Below are positions 23,163 to 30,899 of a stretch of DNA of 64,000 nt, one piece after another. The notes beneath the pieces were generated by a model, which was given only the letters and a program-made list of their open reading frames with translations, did no database searches and was not told the origin of the DNA. Source of the stretch: Streptomyces sp. NBC_00775 (GTDB lineage: Bacteria; Actinomycetota; Actinomycetes; Streptomycetales; Streptomycetaceae); NCBI RefSeq assembly GCF_036347135.1, contig NZ_CP108938.1, positions 4,340,001-4,404,000 on the forward strand, read 5' to 3'. The translations under genes were made by a program, and so were the position numbers. How positions within the stretch are numbered: position 1 is the stretch's first letter; each line of letters starts with the position of its first letter.

Positions 23163-26011
23163 CCGCCATCGAAGCGTCGGGCGGTGTGCTGACGGTTTCC
23201 GACGGGACGACCGTCTGGGCCTGGACAGCCGTACGGATCGACGCCGCCGCCGACCTCACCGAGACCCAGGAGTACGCGGACCTGCCCGAGGCCGAGCGCC
23301 GGATCAAGGCGGTCGCCGCCGAGACCGCCTGGCTGACCGGGCAGTGGGACACCGCGCACGGCGAGCGCGTCGAACTGCGCTATCTCACCGACCCCGCCGA
23401 GCGCGGCCTCACCTGCGCACTGCTCGGCCGGGTCTCGGCCCCCACCCCCGCACTGGCCATGTCGTCCGCACTCGCGCTGCGGGGCCGCCTCGCCGCGCTG
23501 CCCCGGCACGTGCACGCCTCACCCGTCGAGGACACGGCCGAGGTGGCCCGGCTGCTGACCCCCTTCGCGCCCGAGCCCGTCGCGGGCGTGGCCGAGATCC
23601 GCAAGCGCTACCGCACCGGGCTGCCCAACCGTCCCGACGCGGGCGTGCGCTACTACCTGGCACCGCAGCCGTTCACCGCGTCCGCCCCGCCGTGGGACGC
23701 GCTGTGGCAGGCGCTGGCCGAGCACCCGTATCCGGTGATGCTGAGCATAGGCCTTGAGCCGTACGCCGTACCGGACGACCTCGGCCCGCTGCTGCACCGC
23801 GTCGCCACGCAGTACGGACGGCTCGGCACCGCCGGGCAACTGCCGGACGGCCTGTGGTCGCCCGGCACCCAGCTCGCGCCCGACGCCTTCGCCGTGGACG
23901 CGTCCCAGGTCTACGCGGATGCCGCACGCCGCTACACCGGCCGCGCGTTCCGGATGCGGGTCGCGCTGGCCTCGCCCGCGCCCGTCCCCGAGTCGCTCGC
24001 CGAGCTGGTCGGGGCGACGGTGTCCCCGCAGGAGCGGGCTCGCGAGGGCGGGGTCCTCACCGAGACGTTCACCGGTCCCGCCCACAGTGTGGCGTGGCCG
24101 GGGCCGGGTGAACTCCCGGCCATCTGGCAGGGGTTGACCACACTGGAGCAGGCGCGCTGGGGTGGCGACCACTGCTGGCGGCTGCCCGAACCGCTCTCGC
24201 CGCCGCTGCGGCTGCTCGCCGATCTCGTGGACGCGCGGGAGGCCGGGGCCGCCTTCCGGCTGCCGCTGGCGGTGAGCGGCCACATGGCCGGTTTTCCCGT
24301 ACGGCGTCCGGGCATGGCCGGCGAGACCGCCTACCGCGCCGACGGCCCTGCCGTCACCCTCGGCCGCCAGCTCGTCCACGACACCCCCGCGGGACCGCTC
24401 GGCATCGGCCTGGAGGATCTCACCCGGCACGCCCTGTTCGTCGGCACCACCGGCTCCGGCAAGACCAACACCACGCTGGCCTTCTGCGAGCAGCTGTGGC
24501 GCGACCACCGGATCCCCTTCCTCGTCATCGAGCCGGTCAACTCCGCTCTGGACGACTACCGCTGGCTGGCCACCCGCCCCGGTTTCGACGATCTCGTGGT
24601 CCTCACCGTGGGCGACGAGAGCATCGCACCGCTGCGCCTGAACCCCTTCGAGGTCCCGGCCGGGGTCAGGATCAGCACCCATGTCGCCGGGCTGCTGGCC
24701 TGCTTCGACGCCGCCTTCGGGCTGTGGGATCCGCTGCCCGGCATCTACAACCGAGCGCTGCGCGCCACCTACGCCCGCAAGGGCATCGTCCCGACGGACA
24801 TCGCGGGCCCCGCCCATGACGGCAACTGGCCCACTCTGAGGGACTTCATCACCGAGATGCGCGAGCAGTGCGAGCGACTCGACTACTCCGGTGAGGTACG
24901 GGACAACATCGTCGCCGCGTCACGGCTGCGCGCCGAGTCGCTCGCCGAGGGCGCCTGCGGAAGCACCCTGGACGTGGCGCGCTCGTACCCGGTCGAGGAA
25001 CTGCTGCGCCGCCCGGTGGTGCTGGAACTGGCTGCGGTCGGCGACAACGAGAAGGAACAGTCGCTGGTCACGGCACTGCTCCTGCAGTCCATGACCGAGC
25101 ACTACAAGGCGAACCGCGCCGGAGGCTCCCTCTCCCACGTCACGGTGATCGAAGAGGCCCACCGGCTCCTCGGGCAGCCCCTCGCCCAGTCCGGCGACGC
25201 CAAGGAGGGCAACGCGCAGGCCCGCGCCGCCCAGGCGTTCGCCAACACCCTTGCCGAGAACCGCAAGTACGGGGAGGGCATCGTCATCGTCGAGCAGGTG
25301 CCCGGCAAGCTCGTCGAGGACGCGTACAAGAACACCAACCTCAAGGTCATGCACCGCCTCCCGTCCGCCGCCGACCGCGAACTCATCGGCGGCACGATGC
25401 GCTTCTCGCCGGACCAGGAGCGCTATGCGGCGACCCTGGAGCCGTTCCAGGCGTTCGCCCACCACGACCGCATCGATCGACCCGCACTGATCCGCGTACC
25501 GGACGTACGGGCGGAGGCGGCACGGGCAGCGGGCGTCGCACGCGCACCACTGGCCGACAGCTCTCAACTGGCAGCCCGCTTCCGCGAGTTCGCTGACACA
25601 ACCCCGCGCGTCGACTCGGCCCTCGCCCCCTTCGCGGACTGCGAGGGATGCCGGCATCGCTGCGCGTTCCGCTCGCGTGCCGGTACGGCGGTATGGCCGG
25701 AGCACGGCGCCGAGCTGAGGAAACGGGTTACTGGGTACCCCAAGTCGCCCGCTGAACAAACGGACTGGTGGCGGTCAACGACGGAGTGGGTGGCGTCGGT
25801 GGCCGAGAAGGTACCGCTGCCGCAGCCCGACACGAACGCCAAGGGCAACGCCGCCGCGGACGCCGTCACAAACGCCAACGCCAACGCCGTCACTGACTAC
25901 CACGCCTGCGTCTTCATCCACATCGCCCGCTCCGCCTGGCAACGCAAAACCCTCCCCTGGACCCGCCTCTACCGCACCCACGCCCCGACACCCCCCGGAG
26001 CCCCCTCGTGA
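23159..26011 (+). CDS. HerA/DUF87-like ATPase with C-terminal Cys cluster
   Basis: The frame is coding from about 23159, where TTG overlaps the previous stop (TTGA) behind GGAACGGGAG; GTG 23186 is an alternative, so the start is uncertain. With TTG the protein has 950 residues. P-loop VGTTGSGKTNTTLAF is at about 428-442, Walker B VTVIEEAHRLL at about 661-671, and an ENRKYGEGIVIVEQVP block, as in HerA-type translocases. The first 400 residues are not recognised. A CEGCRHRC cluster (about 828-835) may bind metal. HerA-like ATPases form hexamers that move DNA or, in conflict systems, assemble with effector proteins. It overlaps the toxin-like gene by 4 bp. Confidence 0.82.
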   Translation: MTAIEASGGVLTVSDGTTVWAWTAVRIDAAADLTETQEYADLPEAERRIKAVAAETAWLTGQWDTAHGERVELRYLTDPAERGLTCALLGRVSAPTPALAMSSALALRGRLAALPRHVHASPVEDTAEVARLLTPFAPEPVAGVAEIRKRYRTGLPNRPDAGVRYYLAPQPFTASAPPWDALWQALAEHPYPVMLSIGLEPYAVPDDLGPLLHRVATQYGRLGTAGQLPDGLWSPGTQLAPDAFAVDASQVYADAARRYTGRAFRMRVALASPAPVPESLAELVGATVSPQERAREGGVLTETFTGPAHSVAWPGPGELPAIWQGLTTLEQARWGGDHCWRLPEPLSPPLRLLADLVDAREAGAAFRLPLAVSGHMAGFPVRRPGMAGETAYRADGPAVTLGRQLVHDTPAGPLGIGLEDLTRHALFVGTTGSGKTNTTLAFCEQLWRDHRIPFLVIEPVNSALDDYRWLATRPGFDDLVVLTVGDESIAPLRLNPFEVPAGVRISTHVAGLLACFDAAFGLWDPLPGIYNRALRATYARKGIVPTDIAGPAHDGNWPTLRDFITEMREQCERLDYSGEVRDNIVAASRLRAESLAEGACGSTLDVARSYPVEELLRRPVVLELAAVGDNEKEQSLVTALLLQSMTEHYKANRAGGSLSHVTVIEEAHRLLGQPLAQSGDAKEGNAQARAAQAFANTLAENRKYGEGIVIVEQVPGKLVEDAYKNTNLKVMHRLPSAADRELIGGTMRFSPDQERYAATLEPFQAFAHHDRIDRPALIRVPDVRAEAARAAGVARAPLADSSQLAARFREFADTTPRVDSALAPFADCEGCRHRCAFRSRAGTAVWPEHGAELRKRVTGYPKSPAEQTDWWRSTTEWVASVAEKVPLPQPDTNAKGNAAADAVTNANANAVTDYHACVFIHIARSAWQRKTLPWTRLYRTHAPTPPGAPS

Positions 26012-27111
26012 GCGACCGCCCGACCGAACACCCGACACCGGTCGAAGCTCCGGCGGGCGTCGCGGTCACGGACGCGCCGGATCCGGCGGAGGCCGGGGCG
26101 GTTGCGGAGGCCCCGGAGCCAGTGGAGACCTGGGCGGTTACGGAGGCCCCGGACCCGACGGAAACCGCGCAGCCGACGGAGACGACCAAGCCCACGGACG
26201 CCCCGGAACGCTTGGAAGGCGTTGATGCGCCGGAGGCATGGGAGGCATGGGAGACCTTCGAGGCACCGGAGCCCCCAGAGGCTTCGGATGCGGCCACCCC
26301 GACACCGGCGGACGAGAACGAAGCACCCGACCCCGTGACGGCGGAAGAGGGCGATACCGACCTAGCTCCTCTTGGAAAGGAGAACGCCGTCGAGCCGGGG
26401 TCGGAGCCCGCTGCGAGTACGGGCGACCCAGCCGGTGATACCAGCGATATGACCAAAGAGACCGCTCAGCAGCTCAAAGCGGTCGAAAAGGACGGCCGGG
26501 AGATCGTAGAGCCGCATGGCATCGCACTCGACTACACGACGGAGCCGGTATCCCCGGAATGTGCCGGTAAATTCAATGAAGCAATGAGGGAACTGTCGGC
26601 CGACTATCCAAAACTATTCGACGAAATGAACCATGTGCGGACCGAGCAGCCCGAAGATCCGAGTATATTGGCGTACGCATTACCGTACGCCGGATACCCA
26701 GATTCTGGGATATACGTCAACTCCGAAGCATTCTCGGATGCAGAAGCAGCTGCCCTCAGAGGAGCCGAAGAGGAAGCCTCCGGATTCACCGTACCTGGCG
26801 GTGGCTCACCGAAGGGCGTGTTCTACCATGAATTCGGCCATCATTGCGCACAGCGGATTTTTGACTCGCCGTCGGCGCGACAGGAGTTGGATGAGGCAGT
26901 GTCCCAGTCCATAGCCCGCCCATATGATTCTTCGGCTCCACATGACAAGCCGACCGGCCAGGCGATCAGCCAGCTGCTCTCCGACTACGGCTCGACGACG
27001 CCGCACGAGATGATGGCGGAGGCGTTCACAGAGCACAAGCTCGCTGCCGCTCCCCGCCCTTTCGCTTCAGCGATCGGCGGAGTAATCGACAAGCACCTCA
27101 AAGGAAAATAG
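26008..27111 (+). CDS. Metallopeptidase-type polymorphic toxin candidate
   Basis: GTG 26008 overlaps the ATPase stop (GTGA). The 367-residue protein has an acidic, Pro/Thr-rich N-terminal half (about 1-150) with repeated EAP(E/D)P(V/T)ET phrases. The compact C-terminal domain holds the zinc motif HEFGH (274-278) in GVFYHEFGHHCAQ, plus a downstream HEMMAEAFTEH (about 336-346) that could supply the third ligand. A variable leader joined to a small peptidase domain is typical of polymorphic toxins. A TTA leucine codon lies at 26680-26682, and base composition from about 26440 on is poorer in GC than its neighbours. A small possible immunity gene follows. Confidence 0.8.
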   Translation: MSDRPTEHPTPVEAPAGVAVTDAPDPAEAGAVAEAPEPVETWAVTEAPDPTETAQPTETTKPTDAPERLEGVDAPEAWEAWETFEAPEPPEASDAATPTPADENEAPDPVTAEEGDTDLAPLGKENAVEPGSEPAASTGDPAGDTSDMTKETAQQLKAVEKDGREIVEPHGIALDYTTEPVSPECAGKFNEAMRELSADYPKLFDEMNHVRTEQPEDPSILAYALPYAGYPDSGIYVNSEAFSDAEAAALRGAEEEASGFTVPGGGSPKGVFYHEFGHHCAQRIFDSPSARQELDEAVSQSIARPYDSSAPHDKPTGQAISQLLSDYGSTTPHEMMAEAFTEHKLAAAPRPFASAIGGVIDKHLKGK

Positions 27112-27124
27112 GAGGCGATGAGTC

Positions 27125-27427
27125 GTGCGCCGACTCCCCAACATCTGTGACTCATGCACCAGGGTGAAGCAGAGTCAAAACCCGGAGGCGAGGACTTCGC
27201 TGGACCAGTGGATCCCTTACTGCGACGCCTTCCCCGAAGGCATTCCGAGTGCCATCTACCAGGATGGTTTCGACCATCGGCTCCCCTACCCCGGAGACCA
27301 TGGCATTCGGTTTGAACTCCAGCATGGCAAAGAACGAGTGCTGGCGCTGTACGAGAAGTTGATCCCGGAAGAACGCCGTAATGCCCAGCCACCGAAGCTG
27401 CCCGACGAGGGCACCGGACGAGACTGA
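27125..27427 (+). CDS. Small cytoplasmic protein, possible immunity factor
   Basis: GTG 27125 lies 8 bp after AGGAGG; ATG 27118 would give only ten codons. The 100-residue product contains CDSCTR (about 8-13), [10 protein letters not shown] (about 32-41) and [16 protein letters not shown] (about 50-65). These motifs are shared, in my memory, by a broad family of small hypothetical proteins. Size, cytoplasmic character and position 13 bp after the peptidase gene suggest an immunity protein, but this is inference. Confidence 0.7.
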   Translation: MRRLPNICDSCTRVKQSQNPEARTSLDQWIPYCDAFPEGIPSAIYQDGFDHRLPYPGDHGIRFELQHGKERVLALYEKLIPEERRNAQPPKLPDEGTGRD

Positions 27428-27441
27428 ACCGCTACGACAAC

Positions 27442-27606
27442 AACTTGCTTGCCGCTCGGCAGAGCCGCCCCGGCGGCAACACCGAGTTCCTGGCGCACAG
27501 GGTGGCGGAGCAGCTGCCCGGAGACATGGAGCAGCGTTGGGCGAGTCTTGCGGAGCATCCGCTGCCAGAACCCCTCGCGGACTTCACAACGAGAAGAGAA
27601 CAATGA
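27442..27606 (+). pseudogene. Truncated copy of the FMN reductase gene
   Basis: Read in the frame ending at TGA 27606, this stretch encodes RQSRPGGNTEFLAHRVAEQL followed by EQRWASLAEHPLP. It matches the N-terminal part of the flavoreductase at 28337-28933 (SSRPTGNTELLARRAAEQL, EQRWLSLAEHPLP). Only about 45 residues remain and no proper start codon is present. Its stop overlaps the start of the exonuclease gene (ATGA). It marks a duplication around the toxin/exonuclease segment. Confidence 0.8.
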
Positions 27607-28196
27607 CGAAAACGGAATTTTACGTCTCGGCCGATATGGAGGCCGACGGGCCGGTGCCGGGACCGTTCTCGATGTCGAGCTTCGGGCTGGCGGTCGCGGG
27701 CGTCCGCGACGGTGTCGCGTTCCAAGCATTCGACCCGGCTGAGCGCACGTTCTATGCCGAGCTGAAACCGATCAGCGATGCTTACGATCCGGAAGCCCTG
27801 GCGATCAGCGGCCTGGATCGCGGTCGACTGACCCGGGAGGGGCAGAAACCTGCCCAAGCCATGAACGCTGCGGCCGATTGGCTCACGACTGTCTCCGACG
27901 AACTGGACGCCGCTCCGGTGTTCGTAGCCTATCCACTGGGCTACGACTGGATGTGGATGTACTGGTATTTCATGCAATTTGCCAGCAACGGCTCGCCCTT
28001 TGGGCATTCCCGATGCCTGGACCTCAAGACTCTGTACGCAACCAAAGCCGACTCGCCGATCATTGGCTCGACGAAGCGCTCGATGCCGCGGCATCTGCTC
28101 TCCTCGCGGCCTCATACGCACAATGCGCTGGACGACGCGATCGAGCAGGCCGAACTGTTCCAGAACCTGATGCATTGGAACCGATCCGAGCTGTAG
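27603..28196 (+). CDS. DEDDh 3'-5' exonuclease-like protein
   Basis: ATG 27603 follows GAGAAGAGAA; the product has 197 residues. The exonuclease motifs are in order: D11 and E13 in SADMEADG (Exo I), GYDWMWM (Exo II Asp, about residue 117) and HNALDDA (Exo III HxAxxD, near 177-183). The family removes nucleotides from 3' ends of DNA or RNA; single-domain members of this size include the RNase T/Rv2179c-like exoribonucleases. It stands between a broken and an intact flavoreductase gene and was probably brought in together with the toxin module. Confidence 0.82.
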   Translation: MTKTEFYVSADMEADGPVPGPFSMSSFGLAVAGVRDGVAFQAFDPAERTFYAELKPISDAYDPEALAISGLDRGRLTREGQKPAQAMNAAADWLTTVSDELDAAPVFVAYPLGYDWMWMYWYFMQFASNGSPFGHSRCLDLKTLYATKADSPIIGSTKRSMPRHLLSSRPHTHNALDDAIEQAELFQNLMHWNRSEL

Positions 28197-28278
28197 GTCG
28201 CGTTCGAACACTCCGCACCCTCAGGGCCATCCTGTGGAAGCAGGAGCAAGCCTCCGCCGACCCCTGGACGACTGCATG

Positions 28279-28303
28279 CGTGTGCATATATTGTGTACGC
28301 ACG
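28279..28303. promoter_or_regulatory. Imperfect palindrome before the FMN reductase gene
   Basis: CGTGTGCATAT faces GTGTACGCACG around an AT-rich centre (TATATTGT) about 35 bp before the flavoreductase start. The AT-rich core could hold a -10 element and the arms a MarR- or TetR-type operator. Evidence is symmetry and position only. Confidence 0.35.
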
Positions 28304-28336
28304 TAGTCGCCGCACGCCATGCACCCGGGGGTCCCC

Positions 28337-28933
28337 ATGAGCCGCTCCTTCCTCTTCCTTCTCGGCAGCAGCCGCCCCACCGGCAACACCGAGCTGCTGG
28401 CCCGCAGGGCGGCGGAGCAGCTGCCCACCGATGTGGAGCAGCGCTGGCTGAGTCTCGCCGAGCACCCGCTGCCCGACTTCGAGGATCTGCGGCACGACGC
28501 GGATCATGTGCGGCCGACCGAGGGAAACGTCGGACTGCTGCTCGACGCCACGCTCGCCGCGACGGACATCGTCTTCGCCTCGCCGCTGTACTGGTACTCG
28601 GTGTCCGCCCACACCAAGCGCTACCTGGACCACTGGTCGGGCTGGCTGCGCACTCCGGGCGTCGATTTCAAGGCCACCATGGCGGGGCGTCGGCTGTGGG
28701 GCGTCACCGCGCTCGCGCACGAGGAGGAAGAGGTCGCCGAGCCGCTGATCGGCACCCTCAACCACTCGGCGGCGTACATGGGCATGCGCTTCGGCGGGGT
28801 CCTGCTGGGCAACGGCAGCAAGCCCGGCGACGTACTGAAGGACGAGGCGGCCTTGGTGCGCGCGAAGACGTTCTTCGCGCAGGAGCCGCCGCTCGCCCGC
28901 TTCCCGTACGAGAACGCGAACGCGAACCGGTGA
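28337..28933 (+). CDS. NADPH-dependent FMN reductase-like protein
   Basis: ATG 28337 gives 198 residues beginning MSRSFLFLLGSSRPTGNTELLARR, the flavodoxin-like first strand and FMN phosphate loop (GSSRxxGNT). SPLYWYSVSAHTKRYLDHW (about 78-96) is the second flavin-contact segment seen in NAD(P)H:FMN and quinone reductases of this group. It should transfer hydride from NAD(P)H to flavin or quinone in the cytoplasm. An earlier in-frame ATG (28319) is less well placed. The start of this gene is duplicated at 27442-27606. Confidence 0.85.
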   Translation: MSRSFLFLLGSSRPTGNTELLARRAAEQLPTDVEQRWLSLAEHPLPDFEDLRHDADHVRPTEGNVGLLLDATLAATDIVFASPLYWYSVSAHTKRYLDHWSGWLRTPGVDFKATMAGRRLWGVTALAHEEEEVAEPLIGTLNHSAAYMGMRFGGVLLGNGSKPGDVLKDEAALVRAKTFFAQEPPLARFPYENANANR

Positions 28934-28936
28934 CCG

Positions 28937-29842
28937 TTACGTCGTGACGTCCTTCGTCGTGAACCGCGCCCACGCCGCCGACCCGAACACCGCGGCGTAG
29001 AGCCCTTGCAGGCCGAGGTTGCGGACCAGGTCGTCCCAGTACACCGGGTCGCGCATGAGGTCGGCGAAGGACAGCCAGTAGTGGGAGAAGAAGTACGGCT
29101 GGAGGGCGTGCAGTTGGGGGATCTGGTCGAGGATCTGGATGGTGATGAGGAGCCCGACCGTCGTCGCCATCGCCGCGATGCCGCTGTTGGTGAGGGTGGA
29201 GATGAACAGGCCCAGCGCCGCCACCCCGATCAGTGACGCGGCGACGACGAGCGCGATGAACAGCGCCCGCGCCAACCCCTCGCCGAAGCTGATCCGCGTC
29301 CCGGAGATCGTCGTCAGCTCGCCGAGAGGGAACAGCAGCGTGCCCACCGCCAGTGCCGAGGCCGCCACCACGAGGGTCGCGACCAGGCAGAACGTCATCG
29401 TGGTCGCGTACTTGGTGAGGAGGAGGCGGGTGCGGCCCGCGGGGGCGACCAGCAGATAGCGGAGCGTTCCGGCGTTCGCCTCGCCCGCTATCGCGTCGCC
29501 CGCGATGACGCCGATCGCCATCGGCAGGAAGAAGGGGAGCGTCGCGGCCAGCGCCGTGAACACCAGGAACAGGCCGTTGTTGGTGATCTGCGAGATGAAC
29601 GCCGGCCCTTCGCCGCCACCGCCACCGCCCGCCGTGGAGCCGTCGCTCGTCTCGATCTTGATGGCGACGCCGATGAGGATCGGTACGGCCGCGAGCACGG
29701 TGAGCAGCGCGATCGTCCGCCAGCGCCGGAAGGTGGTGACGAGCTCGCTACGGAAGAGCCCGAACGTCCACAGCGGGCTGGGCGCGCGCTTGACCCCGGC
29801 ATCCGGGAGGACCTCAAGGACCTGGACCTCAGCCCGCGACAT
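28937..29842 (-). CDS. ABC-2 transporter permease
   Basis: The 301-residue protein has about six membrane helices: TIALLTVLAAVPILIGVAI near residue 42, FLVFTALAATLPFFLPMAIGVIAGD near 90-115, and four further segments. DAIAGEANAGTLRYLLVAP (about 114-132) is the cytoplasmic loop conserved in ABC-2 permeases. It overlaps the ATPase gene by 14 bp and so forms an exporter with it. The substrate is unknown. ATG 29842 has GGGGGAGGGG upstream. Confidence 0.88.
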   Translation of the reverse strand: MSRAEVQVLEVLPDAGVKRAPSPLWTFGLFRSELVTTFRRWRTIALLTVLAAVPILIGVAIKIETSDGSTAGGGGGGEGPAFISQITNNGLFLVFTALAATLPFFLPMAIGVIAGDAIAGEANAGTLRYLLVAPAGRTRLLLTKYATTMTFCLVATLVVAASALAVGTLLFPLGELTTISGTRISFGEGLARALFIALVVAASLIGVAALGLFISTLTNSGIAAMATTVGLLITIQILDQIPQLHALQPYFFSHYWLSFADLMRDPVYWDDLVRNLGLQGLYAAVFGSAAWARFTTKDVTT

Positions 29843-30866
29843 CGAACCCCTCCCCCGTCAACGCCACGAACGCGTCCTCCAGCGAGGCCCGTTCGACCCC
29901 GAAGCCGCGGACGCGGACCCCGGCCGCCACCAACGCCGCGTTCACCTCGGCCAGTTCGCCGTCCGGGGGGTCCCCGGTCACCCGCTCCTCCGCCACGACC
30001 ACATCGGCCACGCCCTGTTCCTTCAGGACGCGGGCCGCGTCCGCCGGGTCGGGCGTGGTCACCACGAGGCGGCCGCGCGCACCCGCCGCGAGGTCGGCCA
30101 CCGGCCCCTGTGTGATGAGCCTCCCCTGCGCCATCACGGCCGCGTGCGTGCACACCTGCTCGATCTCGTCGAGCAGGTGCGAGGAGAGGAAGACAGTCGT
30201 GCCGTCGGAGGCCAGCTCCCTGACCAGGGAACGTATTTCCCGCATCCCCTGGGGGTCCAGGCCGTTCGTCGGCTCGTCCAGGACAAGCAGCCGACGGGGC
30301 TGGAGCAGCGCGGCAGCCAGCCCCAGCCGCTGCTTCATGCCCAGCGAGTACGCCTTCGCCTTCTTGCCGGCCGCGGCGGTGAGGCCGACCCGGTCGAGGG
30401 CGGCCGCGACCCGCGTACGCCGGGTGCGCGGGTCGGCGGTCGGGTCGGCGGAGTCGTACCGGATGAGGTTGTCGCGCCCGGAGAGGAAGCCGTACAGCGC
30501 GGGGCCCTCGATCAGGGCGCCCACGTGCGGGAGCACGGCGCGGGTGGCCCGGGGCATGGGCTGCCCCAGCACGCGCGCCGTGCCCGAGGTCGGCTCGATC
30601 AGGCCCATCAGCATGCGAATGGTGGTGGTCTTGCCCGAGCCGTTCGGCCCGAGGAAGCCGAAGACGCTGCCCGCCGGGACGATCAGGTCCAGGCCGTCAA
30701 CGGCGAGCTGTCCGCCGCGGTAGCGCTTGGTGAGCGCACGGGTGGCGATCACGGTCTCCCCGACCGGCACGGACTCCCCGACCTCCACCGTCTCCTCGAC
30801 GGACACCGTGCCGGTGCCTACCGTGTCGCCCGCCGAGTCGGACTCGGCGGCGGACAGCTCCTCCAT
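29829..30866 (-). CDS. ABC transporter ATP-binding protein
   Basis: The 345-residue protein shows an acidic N-terminal extension of about 35 residues, Walker A GPNGSGKTTT (about 73-82), the signature YSLGMKQRLGLAAALL, Walker B LLVLDEPTNGLDP and the switch His in VFLSSHLLDE. This is the domain set of exporter ATPases of the NatA/CcmA type. It lies 33 bp after the LolA-like gene and overlaps the permease, so the three act together. Confidence 0.92.
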   Translation of the reverse strand: MEELSAAESDSAGDTVGTGTVSVEETVEVGESVPVGETVIATRALTKRYRGGQLAVDGLDLIVPAGSVFGFLGPNGSGKTTTIRMLMGLIEPTSGTARVLGQPMPRATRAVLPHVGALIEGPALYGFLSGRDNLIRYDSADPTADPRTRRTRVAAALDRVGLTAAAGKKAKAYSLGMKQRLGLAAALLQPRRLLVLDEPTNGLDPQGMREIRSLVRELASDGTTVFLSSHLLDEIEQVCTHAAVMAQGRLITQGPVADLAAGARGRLVVTTPDPADAARVLKEQGVADVVVAEERVTGDPPDGELAEVNAALVAAGVRVRGFGVERASLEDAFVALTGEGFDVAG

Positions 30867-30899
30867 GGGCTCCCTCGGTTCGGTCTGCCGGTACGCGAC

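Noticed and set aside
27118..27150. ATG 27118 as start of the immunity-like gene
   Set aside because: It gives a ten-codon frame only; GTG 27125 uses the same AGGAGG site and opens the 100-codon frame.
3399..28196. Whole region as an integrative conjugative element
   Set aside because: No integrase, excisionase, relaxase, replication gene, tRNA-type attachment site or flanking direct repeats were seen.
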